From the NCBI RefSeq assembly GCF_003096675.1, contig NZ_QEKW01000016.1, forward strand, positions 1 through 64,000: a stretch of 64,000 bases of DNA. Reading direction: 5' to 3'. Made by a program: the position numbers and the translations under genes. A model generated the notes under the pieces. It was not told where the DNA came from. It did not search any database and saw only the letters and a program-made list of their open reading frames with translations. Of the stretch, positions 40,853 through 49,748 are shown in pieces. The first letter of the stretch is position 1. Each line of letters starts with the position of its first letter. This DNA is from Actinomycetospora cinnamomea. Lineage in GTDB: Bacteria > Actinomycetota > Actinomycetes > Mycobacteriales > Pseudonocardiaceae.

Positions 40853-40884
40853 ATCGGGTCGTGATGACGACCCGGATCGCTCAC
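40845..40884. repeat. 40-bp GTGAG/CTCAC palindrome between tetR and permease
   Basis: GTGAGTGAATCGGGTCGT (40845-40862), loop GATG, 40867-40884; 16 of 18 pairs match. It begins 8 bases before the end of tetR and ends 12 bases before the permease start. The genes are co-directional, so it may be a partial terminator or a processing site. Confidence 0.75.
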
Positions 40885-40895
40885 GAGGCGAAGCC

Positions 40896-42278
40896 ATGAG
40901 ATGGACGGTGCACGGTGACGGTCGCGCGCCGGCGCCCGGCGAGGTGGTGCGGCCCGACGAGCGTCTCTCGTGGGGGCGCACGGCGGGCCTCGGCGCCCAG
41001 CACGTGCTGGCGATGTTCGGGGCGACGTTCGTCTTCCCCGTGCTCATGGGCCTCGACCCGAACCTCGCGATCCTGCTCTCCGGGCTCGCGACGATGCTGT
41101 TCCTGCTGATGACGCGCGGGCGGGTGCCCAGCTACCTCGGCACGAGCGCCTCGTTCGTCGGCGTCGTGGCCGCGGTGCGCGCCGACGGCGGCACCCCCGC
41201 GGAGATCACGGGGGCGATCGCGGTGTGCGGCGTCGTGGTCGCCCTCGTCGGGCTCGCGGTGCACCTCGGCGGGGCACGGACGGTGTCCGCGGTGCTGCCG
41301 CCGGCGGTGACGGGCGCGGTCGTGCTGCTCATCGGCTTCAACCTGGCCCCGGTCGTCGCGGGCACCTACTGGCCGCAGGACGAGGCCGTCGCCCTGGTGA
41401 CCATGCTCGTGGTCATGGTCACCGCCGTGGCCGGGCGCGGGATGCTCGGTCGGCTGGGCGTGCTGGTCGGCCTCGTCGTCGGCTTCGGGCTCTCGCTGCT
41501 GCTCGACGCGGTGCTCGGGCCGATCACCGCGCCCGACGCGTCCGGGGTCGTGTCCGCCCACCCGCGCGTGGACCTCTCCGGGGTCACCGATGCGCCGTGG
41601 ATCGGGCTGCCGCTGGGGACGCCGGACGCGCCGGGCCTGCACATGCCCGCGTTCAGCGCCTCGGCGATCCTCATCGTGGTGCCGGTGGCCATCGCGCTGA
41701 TCGCGGAGAACACCGGGCACGTCAAAGCCGTCGCCAGCATGACCCGGGAGGACCTCGACCCCTACCTGGGACGGGCACTGGCCGCCGACGGCATCGCCAC
41801 CGCGGTGGCGGGCGGCGTCGGGGGCTCGCCGACCACCACCTACGCCGAGAACATCGGAGTGATGGCCGCGACGCGGGTCTACTCGACCGCGGCGTACTGG
41901 GTGGCGGCACTGGTCGCGGTGGCGATCGGGTTCTGCCCCAAGTTCGGGGCGGTGGTGGCCGCGACACCCGGCGGGGTGCTCGGCGGCATCACGGTCGTGC
42001 TCTACGGGATGATCGGCCTGCTCGGCGCGCGTATCTGGGTGGAGAACCGGGTCGACTTCGCCCGCCCGGAGGTCCTCGTCCCGCTCGCGGCCGGGATCGT
42101 CATCGGCATCGGGGACGTCGCGCTGTCGGCCGGCGGCGGATCGTTGTCGGGGATCGCCCTGGGCACGATCGTCGTGGTCGTCGGCTACCACCTGCTCCGC
42201 CGCCTCGCGTCCGATCGCGCCGAGGAGCGTCCCGGTCTCGGGGCCGACGCGGCCGCGGAGGACCGGCCGCCACGCTGA
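40896..42278 (+). CDS. Nucleobase:cation symporter-2 family permease (uracil/xanthine type)
   Basis: 460 aa, about 14 hydrophobic segments. The family N-terminal pattern WGRTAGLGAQHVLAMFGATFVFPVLMGLDPNLA and the substrate-site motif LIAENTGHVKAVASMTRED, then GGVGGSPTTTYAENIGVMAATRVYS, place it near UraA and uracil-xanthine permeases. It imports a purine or pyrimidine base with protons. ATG 40896. Confidence 0.93.
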   Translation: MRWTVHGDGRAPAPGEVVRPDERLSWGRTAGLGAQHVLAMFGATFVFPVLMGLDPNLAILLSGLATMLFLLMTRGRVPSYLGTSASFVGVVAAVRADGGTPAEITGAIAVCGVVVALVGLAVHLGGARTVSAVLPPAVTGAVVLLIGFNLAPVVAGTYWPQDEAVALVTMLVVMVTAVAGRGMLGRLGVLVGLVVGFGLSLLLDAVLGPITAPDASGVVSAHPRVDLSGVTDAPWIGLPLGTPDAPGLHMPAFSASAILIVVPVAIALIAENTGHVKAVASMTREDLDPYLGRALAADGIATAVAGGVGGSPTTTYAENIGVMAATRVYSTAAYWVAALVAVAIGFCPKFGAVVAATPGGVLGGITVVLYGMIGLLGARIWVENRVDFARPEVLVPLAAGIVIGIGDVALSAGGGSLSGIALGTIVVVVGYHLLRRLASDRAEERPGLGADAAAEDRPPR

Positions 42279-42305
42279 CAGGGGGCCGGCTCCGGCACGC
42301 TGGCC

Positions 42306-42348
42306 GGGCGGGTCCCGGTGGCGATTCCGGCGCCACCGGGACCCGCCC
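42306..42348 (+). terminator. Terminator hairpin after the permease
   Basis: A perfect 18-bp stem GGGCGGGTCCCGGTGGCG (42306-42323) with 42331-42348 and loop ATTCCGG, 28 bases after the permease stop. No T-tract. Confidence 0.8.
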
Positions 42349-42362
42349 ACCTGCCCGTTGAT

Positions 42363-42393
42363 CCCGTCCCGGTCCCCCGAGGACCGGGACGGG
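42363..42393 (-). terminator. Terminator hairpin after the small secreted protein
   Basis: A perfect 13-bp stem CCCGTCCCGGTCC (42363-42375) with 42381-42393, loop CCCGA. It is immediately downstream of the stop of the leftward gene at 42395. Confidence 0.75.
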
Positions 42394-42394
42394 G

Positions 42395-42673
42395 CTAGAG
42401 CAGGCCGTCGACGACGTCGCCGACCGCGTCGCTGCCCAGCACGCCGCCGACCGCGCCGCCGACGCCCCCGAGGAGGCCGCCGACGCCGCCCGCGAGCTCG
42501 CCGCCCGCGCCGACCAGGCCGGTCACCAGACCGCCGCGGTCCCCGGTGGTGCTCCCGGTGGTGGTGTCGTCCTCGTGGGCGTGCGACTCGGTCGCGCTCG
42601 CCACACCGGACAGGCCGAGGCTGCCGGCACCGACGAGGGCGGTGGCCGCGGCCAGGCGCTGCAGTCGGGTCAT
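42395..42673 (-). CDS. Small secreted Gly-rich protein
   Basis: 92 aa from ATG 42673 (GAGGAGATCACC upstream). Signal peptide MTRLQRLAAATALVGAGSLGLSGVASA, cleavage after ASA, then an acidic/His N-terminal stretch (TESHAHEDDTTTG) and a Gly/Val repeat (LVGAGGELAGGVGGLLGGVGG). It resembles the short chaplin-like or Gly-rich envelope proteins of actinobacteria in composition only; no chaplin domain is seen. Function unknown. 42674-42930 upstream holds only its promoter region and a GCCGACCGC hairpin near 42790. Confidence 0.72.
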   Translation of the reverse strand: MTRLQRLAAATALVGAGSLGLSGVASATESHAHEDDTTTGSTTGDRGGLVTGLVGAGGELAGGVGGLLGGVGGAVGGVLGSDAVGDVVDGLL

Positions 42674-42930
42674 GGTGATCTCCTCTCGTTCGTCGCCGCG
42701 GTGATCGCGGCAGGGAGGAGTCTCCCGGGTCGCTGAACGAGGATTCATCGAGGGTGCGTTCAGTGAACACACGCTCGATCAAGCGTACGGCCGACCGCCG
42801 ACCTGCGGTCGGCGCAACGCCGCACGGCACCCGGGTGCCCGGAACACTCGACGGGATGATGAGTCGCTCGTTGGAGTGAAACTTCATGGGTGGAGTTCAC
42901 GGTGCGCGACATCTCCTGGTCGGGCCCCGA

Positions 42931-43839
42931 TCACGGCGCGTCGAGAACGATGACGACCTTCCCCAGCGCGTGCCCGTCCTCCACGCGCGCCACCGCGTCG
43001 GCCGCCCGCGCGAAGGGGACGACGGTGCGCACCCAGGGGTCCAGCCCGCCCGCCGCCACCCGGGCGGCGAGGGCGTCGAGCACCGCCGTGCTGCGGTCGC
43101 GCGGCACGTCACGGCCGCCGAGCTCGGCCACCAGCGACTTGTCGGCGACCGAGAACAGCCGGCCGGGCGGGGCCAGCCCGGCCACCGCGCGCAGCGCCTC
43201 GCCTCCGACCAGGTCGAACACGCCGTCGACGCCGTCCGGGGCCGCCTCGCGCACCCGTGCGGCGACACCGTCGCCCCCGACGACCGGGACGACACCGAGC
43301 CCCGCGAGCAGGTCCTGCTTGGCGGCGCCCGCGGTGCCGACGACCCGCAGGCCCCGGGCGCGGGCGAGCTGCACCGTGGGCAGGCCGACCCCGCCACCGG
43401 CGCCGTTGACCAGCAGCGTGGCGCCCGCGGGCAGCGCGAGGGCCTCGAGGGCGTCGTACGCGGTGCCGGCGGCCACCGGGAGCGCGGCCGCGTCCTCGGG
43501 CGAGACCGCCGCCGGCCGGTGCGCGGCGAACGACGCGGTGACCAGCGCCTGCTCCGCCCAGCCGCCGACCATGCCCGGGCACCCGCCGAACACCTCGTCG
43601 CCGGGAGCGAAGGCCGTCACGCCCTCGCCGGCGGCCACCACCGTCCCGGCGACCTCGCGGCCCAGCACCGCGGGCCCGGTGACGTCGTACTCGCCCCGGC
43701 GCATCCGGATGTCGCCGGGGTTCACCCCCGCCGCCCGCACCTGCACCAGCAGCCGGCCGGGCCCCGGCTCGGGCACGGGGACGTCGAGGAAGGCCTGCTG
43801 CGCGGGGCCGCCGACCCCGAGGAACCCGAACGCGCGCAC
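42931..43839 (-). CDS. NADP-dependent quinone-oxidoreductase-like MDR enzyme
   Basis: 302 aa, medium-chain dehydrogenase/reductase without zinc ligands (no GHE or structural Cys block). AAGVNPGDIRMRRGEY, VLGREVAGTVVAAGEGV and the Rossmann motif LLVNGAGGGVGLPTVQLARARG are typical of the QOR/NADP-dependent oxidoreductase group. GTG 43839. It reduces quinones or enones with NADPH. Short for the family (~310-330) but apparently complete. Confidence 0.88.
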   Translation of the reverse strand: MRAFGFLGVGGPAQQAFLDVPVPEPGPGRLLVQVRAAGVNPGDIRMRRGEYDVTGPAVLGREVAGTVVAAGEGVTAFAPGDEVFGGCPGMVGGWAEQALVTASFAAHRPAAVSPEDAAALPVAAGTAYDALEALALPAGATLLVNGAGGGVGLPTVQLARARGLRVVGTAGAAKQDLLAGLGVVPVVGGDGVAARVREAAPDGVDGVFDLVGGEALRAVAGLAPPGRLFSVADKSLVAELGGRDVPRDRSTAVLDALAARVAAGGLDPWVRTVVPFARAADAVARVEDGHALGKVVIVLDAP

Positions 43840-43908
43840 CCCGTGTTCCTACCCGGTCCCACCCGACGGGGCCGGTTGTGCGGGCCCCGGGTCCGGGCAC
43901 CCGCGGGG

Positions 43909-44268
43909 ATGACGTCCAGCACCGGCTACGACGACCTCTGGAGCGAGTTCCACCGCGTGGTGAACATGGACTCGCGCGAGCTGGAGCGCTGGCTGCTCAC
44001 CGAGGAAGCGACCGAGGACGCGGACTTCGTTCCCGGCGAGCGGATGCCGCCGACGGGCGCGGAGGTGCTCGCGATCCTCGGCAAGCGCAAGACCGACCTC
44101 GACGACCACGACCTCGAGGTGATGCAGCGGGTCGTCGACATCGTCCACCAGGAGCGCGGCGAGGACCTCGAGCCCGATGCCGGGGACTCCGCGCAGTGGC
44201 GCCGCTTCCTCATGACCATGGGCCACGACCCGCTGCGGCCGGCCGGCGACCGGCGGACGGACCGTTAG
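43909..44268 (+). CDS. DUF3140 family protein
   Basis: 119 aa. DDLWSEFHRVVNMDSRELERWLLTEEA ... ILGKRKTDLDDHDLEVMQRVVDIVHQERGED ... WRRFLMTMGHDPLRP matches the DUF3140 pattern, small soluble proteins of actinobacteria and some fungi and bacteria that may bind DNA. ATG 43909. It overlaps the convergent membrane protein gene by 4 bases. Confidence 0.82.
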   Translation: MTSSTGYDDLWSEFHRVVNMDSRELERWLLTEEATEDADFVPGERMPPTGAEVLAILGKRKTDLDDHDLEVMQRVVDIVHQERGEDLEPDAGDSAQWRRFLMTMGHDPLRPAGDRRTDR

Positions 44269-45731
44269 ACGCGTCGGCGGCGGGACCGCATGGCCGTGAC
44301 GAGGGCGGTGGCGGCGGCGCCGAGGAGGCAGAGTCCGGCGAGGGCCAGCAGGTAGGCCGCGAGCCAGACGTGCTTGAACACCTCGAAGTACCCGTCGCCC
44401 GCCACGGCCACCACGACGAGGGCCAGCGCGGTGGACGCGGCGAGGCCGGCGGCGAGCGACCAGCGTCCCGCGGCGCCCTGCCACCGCGCGGTGGCGGCGG
44501 CGAGGAGCGCCACGACGACCAGCGCGGACGGGAGCCACGGCGGGCGACGCGTGGCGTCGAGGACCTGCGCGAGGTCGGGCTGGCGCGCTCCCGCCCAGCC
44601 CGGGTGGCCCGAGGGCGCCGAGGGGTTCGCCGGCGACGCGGGCAGGGAGTCGAGGTAGGGAAGGTCGGCGAGCGTCGTGGCCTGCAACCCCACTCCCACC
44701 GCGCGGGCGGCCGCCGTCGGGTGCTCGGCGAGCAGCACCAGCGCGGCCGCGCGGGTCTCCGCGGGCCGGCCGAGGATCGCGCCCTCCCACCACGGCACGC
44801 CGTCGGGACGCGGGGGACCGTTGAAGTAGCCGTTGCCCGTGAGCCGCGCCGCGTCGGGCGGCAGGCCCAGGGGTGCGGTGGCGGAGGGCCCGACCTCGAG
44901 CAGCACCGTCGTGAAGACCAGGTTGTGGGCGTTGACGGCGGCGTAGAACTGCTGCTGGCGCTCGAGGGCGTCCACGACCGGCGCGACGGCCAGCAGGGCG
45001 GTCACCACCGCCAGCGCGGGACCCACCCGCCGCGGCCGCCGCACCCCGACGGCGGTGAGAGCGCACACGAGCACCGCGGCGGCCAGCACCGGCACGTAGG
45101 CCACCTTCGCGGTCGTCGCGACCAGCCCCCCGGCCGCGGTGAGCACGAGGGCCACGACGCGGGCCGCCCGGTGCTCGCGCCGCGTCACGAGCACGGCGGC
45201 GACGCCCACCGCCGTCGTCAGGCTGCCGAGCAGGCCGGCCGGCTCGCTGTAGGTCGAGACGAAGAACCGCGAGAAGGTGGCCGCGGCCAGCGGCAGCGCC
45301 GGCACGGCCACCACCAGGGCCTGCCGGCGGCCGGCCGCCGACGCGGCCCACGCCCCGAGGCCGACGACCATGCCCACGAGCACGGCGTAGGTCCAACCGA
45401 GGATCGCCGGCGACCAGGTGTCGCCGGCGAACCACGTCGTGATCCGGGTGATGACGAGCGCGGACGACGGGACCGGGCCGGGACAGGTCGGCGGCCCGAC
45501 GGCGAAGTCGGTGGTCCACCCGCCGCGCCAGCTCGCGTACCCGTCCGCGGTGAGCGGGGTGAGTCCGGCGCCGCAGAAGAGGCGGTAGCCGTCCCCGTTG
45601 TCCTCGACGCCCAGCGGGCTCCCGGAGGGCAGGCGCAGCGCGAGGACCACGAGCAGGGCCGCGGCGAGGCCGCCGGCCGCGCCGAGGAGGACGCGGTCGC
45701 GGGGACGGGGGCCGGTCGCCGTCGCGGTCAT
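44265..45731 (-). CDS. Polytopic membrane protein, GT-C-glycosyltransferase-like, unknown
   Basis: 488 aa with about 10-11 hydrophobic helices. A large extracytoplasmic loop after the first helix contains VEDNGDGYRLFCGAGL, an acidic motif placed like the catalytic Asp of GT-C transferases; a second loop near residue 290-370 is polar and Pro-rich. Overall layout fits lipid-linked-sugar glycosyltransferases of actinobacterial cell walls, but no family signature is decisive. The frame is supported by strong third-position GC and an ATG at 45731. Confidence 0.68.
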   Translation of the reverse strand: MTATATGPRPRDRVLLGAAGGLAAALLVVLALRLPSGSPLGVEDNGDGYRLFCGAGLTPLTADGYASWRGGWTTDFAVGPPTCPGPVPSSALVITRITTWFAGDTWSPAILGWTYAVLVGMVVGLGAWAASAAGRRQALVVAVPALPLAAATFSRFFVSTYSEPAGLLGSLTTAVGVAAVLVTRREHRAARVVALVLTAAGGLVATTAKVAYVPVLAAAVLVCALTAVGVRRPRRVGPALAVVTALLAVAPVVDALERQQQFYAAVNAHNLVFTTVLLEVGPSATAPLGLPPDAARLTGNGYFNGPPRPDGVPWWEGAILGRPAETRAAALVLLAEHPTAAARAVGVGLQATTLADLPYLDSLPASPANPSAPSGHPGWAGARQPDLAQVLDATRRPPWLPSALVVVALLAAATARWQGAAGRWSLAAGLAASTALALVVVAVAGDGYFEVFKHVWLAAYLLALAGLCLLGAAATALVTAMRSRRRRV

Positions 45732-45795
45732 GTCGCCGTCATGATGCCCGAGGGCCCGGGGGAGCCGGCCGGGCCGGGCCCGCGGCCGGACGGCG

Positions 45796-46233
45796 TCAGT
45801 CGCTCGTGTCGACGTTCTGGTCGATGATCGTCTGGCGCTCGGGGGTGATCCACAGGATCACGCGCTCGGACTTGATGGCCTCGGGCGGGTAGTCGCCGCC
45901 GATGTAGCGCTGCGCCAGCTCGTCGATGTGGCGGCGGGCCTCGTCCCCGGTGGTGGTGCGCTCCACCCGCCCGCGGACCTCGGCGTAGCGGTACGGGTCG
46001 TCCTCGTCGCGGATGAGCACCGTGACCCGGGAGTCCCGCTGAAGGTTCTCGTAGCGCTTGCGGTGGGTCTCGGTGTTGAGCACCAGCGACCCGTCCTTGA
46101 TGCCCACCCAGAGGATCTGCGTCTGGATGCGGCCGCTGGGCAGCAGCGTCGAGACCGCGGCGAAGTTGCGGCCCTTCGTCGCCAGCTCCTCGGTCATGGG
46201 GTGCAGCTCGGTTCCGTTGCGGGTGTCGGCCAT
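45796..46233 (-). CDS. PPOX-class F420-dependent oxidoreductase
   Basis: 145 aa split-barrel flavin/deazaflavin protein. TKGRNFAAVSTLLPSGRIQTQILWVGIKDGSLVLNTETHRKRYENLQRDSRVTVLI is the typical N-half, ending with EVRGRVE and IDELAQRYIGGDYP. Members use F420H2 or bind other cofactors in redox stress. ATG 46233 or the internal ATG before TEELATKG. Co-directional with the DinB gene 28 bases upstream. Confidence 0.85.
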   Translation of the reverse strand: MADTRNGTELHPMTEELATKGRNFAAVSTLLPSGRIQTQILWVGIKDGSLVLNTETHRKRYENLQRDSRVTVLIRDEDDPYRYAEVRGRVERTTTGDEARRHIDELAQRYIGGDYPPEAIKSERVILWITPERQTIIDQNVDTSD

Positions 46234-46261
46234 CCACGCGGCTACCCGCGCGATGGCGCGA

Positions 46262-46822
46262 TCACCCCGCCCGCGCGCGGTGCAGGTCGAGCAGCAGCGC
46301 GATCTCGGCCCCGTGGTGGAGCAGCTCGCGGTTGATGTGCAGCACCAGCAGGGCCATGGGTTCGTCGGCGTACGGGCCCTCGCTGGGCCCGCACGGCGCG
46401 GCCAGCCCGTCCTCGCCGAGCGCGCGGACCCCCGCCGTCCACGCCGCGTACGCCTCGTCGAACTGGGCGATCGCCCCGCGGGCGGTGGCCGCGTAGTGGT
46501 GGCTGCCGTAGTCGACCGGCGGCCCCCCGAAGTGGCCGGCGACGCGCATTGCGAGGACGCCCACGATGAGGTGGCCGAGCCGCCAGGCGACGGTGGTGAC
46601 CGGGGGCGGGTCGGGCTCGGGGTAGGCGAAATCGATCACCATCTCGCCGGCGCCCGCCGCCATCGGCGTCACGGCCCGGTCCCGGGGGCGCACGCTCCAC
46701 GCGCCCGGCGCGGGCTCCCACAGGTACTGCTCGTCGGTGAGGCCGTCCAGGCGCGGGCGCAGGTACTCCCGCCACTGCCAGTCGGCCTGCTCGCGCACCA
46801 GCGCGTTCCACTCCAGCGCCAT
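46262..46822 (-). CDS. DinB-family protein (four-helix-bundle thiol/metal enzyme fold)
   Basis: 186 aa. WNALVREQADWQWREYLRPRLDGLTDEQYLWEPAPGAWSVRP and WRLGHLIVGVLAMRVAGHFGG followed by LHINRELLHHGAEIALLLDLHR show the DinB/YfiT pattern with three His as metal ligands. Some relatives are mycothiol- or bacillithiol-dependent S-transferases; the activity here is unknown. ATG 46822. Confidence 0.83.
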   Translation of the reverse strand: MALEWNALVREQADWQWREYLRPRLDGLTDEQYLWEPAPGAWSVRPRDRAVTPMAAGAGEMVIDFAYPEPDPPPVTTVAWRLGHLIVGVLAMRVAGHFGGPPVDYGSHHYAATARGAIAQFDEAYAAWTAGVRALGEDGLAAPCGPSEGPYADEPMALLVLHINRELLHHGAEIALLLDLHRARAG

Positions 46823-46926
46823 GGCTCCTCCTCGTGATGGTGCCCGCGACGGTAGGGCCGGGGTCCGACAGCGGCACCCGCCGTCACCCCTCCCCTCGGG
46901 CAGGTCCTCGCGGCCGACAGCACGGG

Positions 46927-46959
46927 CCGCACCCCGTGTGGTCGGCCGCACACTGTGTG
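46927..46959. promoter_or_regulatory. Tandem operator-like repeats before the serine hydrolase
   Basis: CCGCACCCCGTGTG (46927-46940) and CCGCACACTGTGTG (46946-46959) are near-identical 14-mers 19 bases apart, each a dyad; the second extends to GCACAC-T-GTGTGC. They lie in the divergent DinB/serine hydrolase intergenic region, as expected for a cooperatively bound regulator. Confidence 0.45.
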
Positions 46960-46990
46960 CTGCTGATCACGGCGGAGGAGGATCCACACC

Positions 46991-48166
46991 ATGGGCAGGA
47001 CGATCGACGGCTCCGGGATCGACGGTGTGCTGCAGGCGGCGGTCGACGCGGGGCACGTGCCCCACGCCGTGGCCGTCGCCGCGGACGCCGACGGCGTGTT
47101 CTACGAGGGCGGCGCCGGCCCGCGGGTCGTGGGTGAGGACTCGGAGACGGTTTCCGGCGGCACCCACTTCCGGATCATGTCGATGACCAAGATGGTCGCG
47201 ACCACCGCCGCGCTCCAGCAGGTCGAACGCGGCGAGCTCGACCTCGACGCGCCGGTGGACACCTACCGGCCCGAGTTCGCCGGGATCCAGGTGCTCGAGG
47301 GCTTCGACGGCGACACCCCGCGGCTGCGGGCGCCGGCGAGCCGGGCGACGGTCCGGCAGCTGGTCACGCACACCTCCGGTCTGAGCTACTGGTTCTGGAA
47401 CGCCGACCTGGTGAAGTACGAGCAGGTCACCGGCCTGCCGAACGTGGTGCCCGGTGACCGGCGGGCGCTGTTCGCGCCGATGGTGGCCGACCCGGGCACG
47501 CGCTTCGAGTACGGCATCAACACCGACTGGCTCGGCCTGGTCGTCGAGACCGTGGCGGGCGCGACGCTCGACGTCGTGATCAAGGAGAACGTCACCGGCC
47601 CGCTCGGCATGGACGAGACGATGTTCCTGCTCGACGACGGGCGGCAGGGCAACAAGTCCCCGGTGCACGTCCGTGGCGAGGACGCCCGGTGGACGTCGGC
47701 GGGCAACGTCCTCCCGGACGAGCCCGAGTGGTGGCCCGCCGGCCACGGCCTGCACTCCACGCCCCGCGACTACATCCGCTTCCAGCGGGCGCTCCTGCGC
47801 GGCGGCGAGCTCGACGGCGCGCGCATCCTGCACCAGGAGACCGTGGACGCCGCGTTCTCGGACCAGCTCGGCGGGCTCCCGATGCCCACCGAGATCGCCT
47901 CGGCCGACCCGGCGACCACCGACACGCTGCACCTCGGCCCGGGCTGGACGTGGGGCTACGGCCTCCTGCTCAACACCGACGACGTCCCCGGTCGGCGGCG
48001 GGCCTGGAGCGGCGCGTGGGCCGGGCTGCTCAACACCCACTTCTTCATCGACCGCACCACCGGCATCTGCGCCTCGATCTACACCAACTCGCTGCCGTTC
48101 ATCAGCGAGCACGAGGCGTGGAAGCTCTACGGCGACTTCGAGTCGGCGCTCTACGCGGCGCTGTAG
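46991..48166 (+). CDS. Serine hydrolase of the beta-lactamase (class C/EstB) family
   Basis: 391 aa. The S-x-x-K motif is FRIMSMTKMVATTAALQQ (Ser ~64), the Y-x-N is FEYGINTDWL (~174), and the third motif region is near WTWGYGLLLN. No signal peptide is visible, so it is likely a cytosolic esterase rather than a resistance beta-lactamase. ATG 46991 follows GGAGGAGG. The last 16 bases overlap the convergent phosphatase gene. Confidence 0.9.
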   Translation: MGRTIDGSGIDGVLQAAVDAGHVPHAVAVAADADGVFYEGGAGPRVVGEDSETVSGGTHFRIMSMTKMVATTAALQQVERGELDLDAPVDTYRPEFAGIQVLEGFDGDTPRLRAPASRATVRQLVTHTSGLSYWFWNADLVKYEQVTGLPNVVPGDRRALFAPMVADPGTRFEYGINTDWLGLVVETVAGATLDVVIKENVTGPLGMDETMFLLDDGRQGNKSPVHVRGEDARWTSAGNVLPDEPEWWPAGHGLHSTPRDYIRFQRALLRGGELDGARILHQETVDAAFSDQLGGLPMPTEIASADPATTDTLHLGPGWTWGYGLLLNTDDVPGRRRAWSGAWAGLLNTHFFIDRTTGICASIYTNSLPFISEHEAWKLYGDFESALYAAL

Positions 48167-49524
48167 CCCTCCCCGAGGCGGACGGCGAGGGCGACCACGT
48201 CGTCCTCGCCGGGGGAGAGCTCGGCGACCACCCGCTCGGGCAGCGTCGCCACGTCCTCGTCGCGGAGGCGTGCGAGCGTCCCCAGCAGGCGGTCGGTGCC
48301 GGCGTCGAGGTCCCCGCCGCGGCGTTCGACCAGCCCGTCGGTGTGCAGGAACAGCAGCGACCCCTCGGGCACCGGTTCGCGGGCGTCCGCGCGGGGCCGG
48401 GGGAGCAGGTGCGGGAAGCCGAACATCGGGTCGCACCCGGCGAGCAGGCGCGGCGGCCGTCCCGGCGCCACGAGGATCGGGGGCGGGTGGCCGGCGTTGC
48501 TCCAGGTCAGCATCGTCGTCCCGTCGGGGGCGCGGCGGAGGTGCGCGAGCACCAGCGTCCCGCGGGCCCGCGGTCCGACCGTCTCGTTGGCGTCCTCGAA
48601 CGCCGCGACGACCTGCGACGGCGCGCGTCCGGCCCGGTCCCACGCGGCCTGGCGCAGCATCGAGCGGACCTGTCCCATCTCGGTGGCCGCCGACAGCGTG
48701 TGACCGGCGATGTCGCCGACGGAGAGGACGAGGACGTCGTCGCCGCCCTCGCTGCCGTCACCGGCCGCGGGCAGGCGCACGACGTCGTACCAGTCGCCGC
48801 CGACGTCCTCCCGCGCGTCGGCCGGGGCGTAGTGCGCGGCCATCGCCAGGCCGTCGACCCGGGGCAGCGTCGTGAGCATCGCGCGCTGGAGGGTGTGGGT
48901 GGCCGTCGTGCGGTGCTGGAGCTGCTGCCGAAGACGCACGTCGAGCTCGTCGCGCCGGCGGCGCTCGCGCTCGGCGTCGACGGTCGCGAGGCGGAGCCGC
49001 AGCGCCACCGAGCACATCCGCGCCAGGTCCTCGAGGGCACCGAGCTGCGCCGGGTCCCAGCGACGCGGCACGTGGTCGATCGCGCACAGCGAGCCCAGGA
49101 CGTTGCCGGCGGCGTCGGTCAGGGGGAAGCCGGCGTAGGCGACGACCGCGAGGTCCCGGACGGCGCCGTTGTCGGCGACGAGCTCGTGCTCGCGGGCGTC
49201 CTCGACGATCAGCGGCTGCGCGGTGAGCACCACGTGCTGGCAGAACGAGTGGGTCAGGGGGGTCCGCCGCTCCCACGACACCGGCTCGGGCAGGCCCGCG
49301 GCTCCGGGGAAGACCTGCTCGTCGGGGCGCACGAGCGACACCAGCGCGATGGGCACCCCGAGCCAGCGCCGCACCCGCCCGGCGAACAGCTCCATGTCGG
49401 GGTCCGGGTCCGCCGAGAGCCCCGCGTCGGCGAGAGCCCGGAGGCGTGCGGGGTCGGTGAGGTCGAGGCAGGCCGCGGCGGTGAGGCCGTCCGCGTGGAG
49501 AGCCGCCGTGCGAGAAGTGCCCAT
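48151..49524 (-). CDS. GAF-domain PP2C/SpoIIE-type serine phosphatase
   Basis: 457 aa. Residues ~30-190 form a GAF sensor (VRPDEQVFPGAAGLPEP, CQHVVLTAQPLIVEDAREH, AGFPLTDAAGNVLGSLCAIDHVPRRW). Residues ~220-455 are a PP2C SpoIIE phosphatase with metal Asp motifs DVGGDWYDVV and LSVGDIAGHTLSAA, then TWSNAGHPPPILV and LFLHTDGLVERRGGD. Such proteins dephosphorylate anti-anti-sigma factors in stress signalling; no RsbV/W partner is in the window. ATG 49524. Confidence 0.92.
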   Translation of the reverse strand: MGTSRTAALHADGLTAAACLDLTDPARLRALADAGLSADPDPDMELFAGRVRRWLGVPIALVSLVRPDEQVFPGAAGLPEPVSWERRTPLTHSFCQHVVLTAQPLIVEDAREHELVADNGAVRDLAVVAYAGFPLTDAAGNVLGSLCAIDHVPRRWDPAQLGALEDLARMCSVALRLRLATVDAERERRRRDELDVRLRQQLQHRTTATHTLQRAMLTTLPRVDGLAMAAHYAPADAREDVGGDWYDVVRLPAAGDGSEGGDDVLVLSVGDIAGHTLSAATEMGQVRSMLRQAAWDRAGRAPSQVVAAFEDANETVGPRARGTLVLAHLRRAPDGTTMLTWSNAGHPPPILVAPGRPPRLLAGCDPMFGFPHLLPRPRADAREPVPEGSLLFLHTDGLVERRGGDLDAGTDRLLGTLARLRDEDVATLPERVVAELSPGEDDVVALAVRLGEGYSAA

Positions 49525-49748
49525 GCGGCCGAACCCCCCGGTGGTGGAACGGTGCGGTCGGGCCGTCGCCGAGGGCCCGACGAGGCGCGGCCGGGCACCC
49601 GCACCGTCCCGATGCCCGGAGGACCGAGAGTACGTCACGAACGGTCGTGTCCTGCCGATCGGCGACCTCGTCCTCGCCCTCCTCGACAGCACGACGGGCG
49701 CCCCGTCGGCGATGTCCGCGGCACCGCCGACGAGGCGCCCGGTCAGGA

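Noticed and set aside
42886-43908. Upstream extension of the DUF3140 frame as a fusion protein
   Set aside because: The extension is antisense to the MDR oxidoreductase and has no RBS; the short start at 43909 fits the family length.
46991-48166. Antibiotic-resistance beta-lactamase
   Set aside because: No signal peptide and the sequence fits esterase-type serine hydrolases of the same superfamily.
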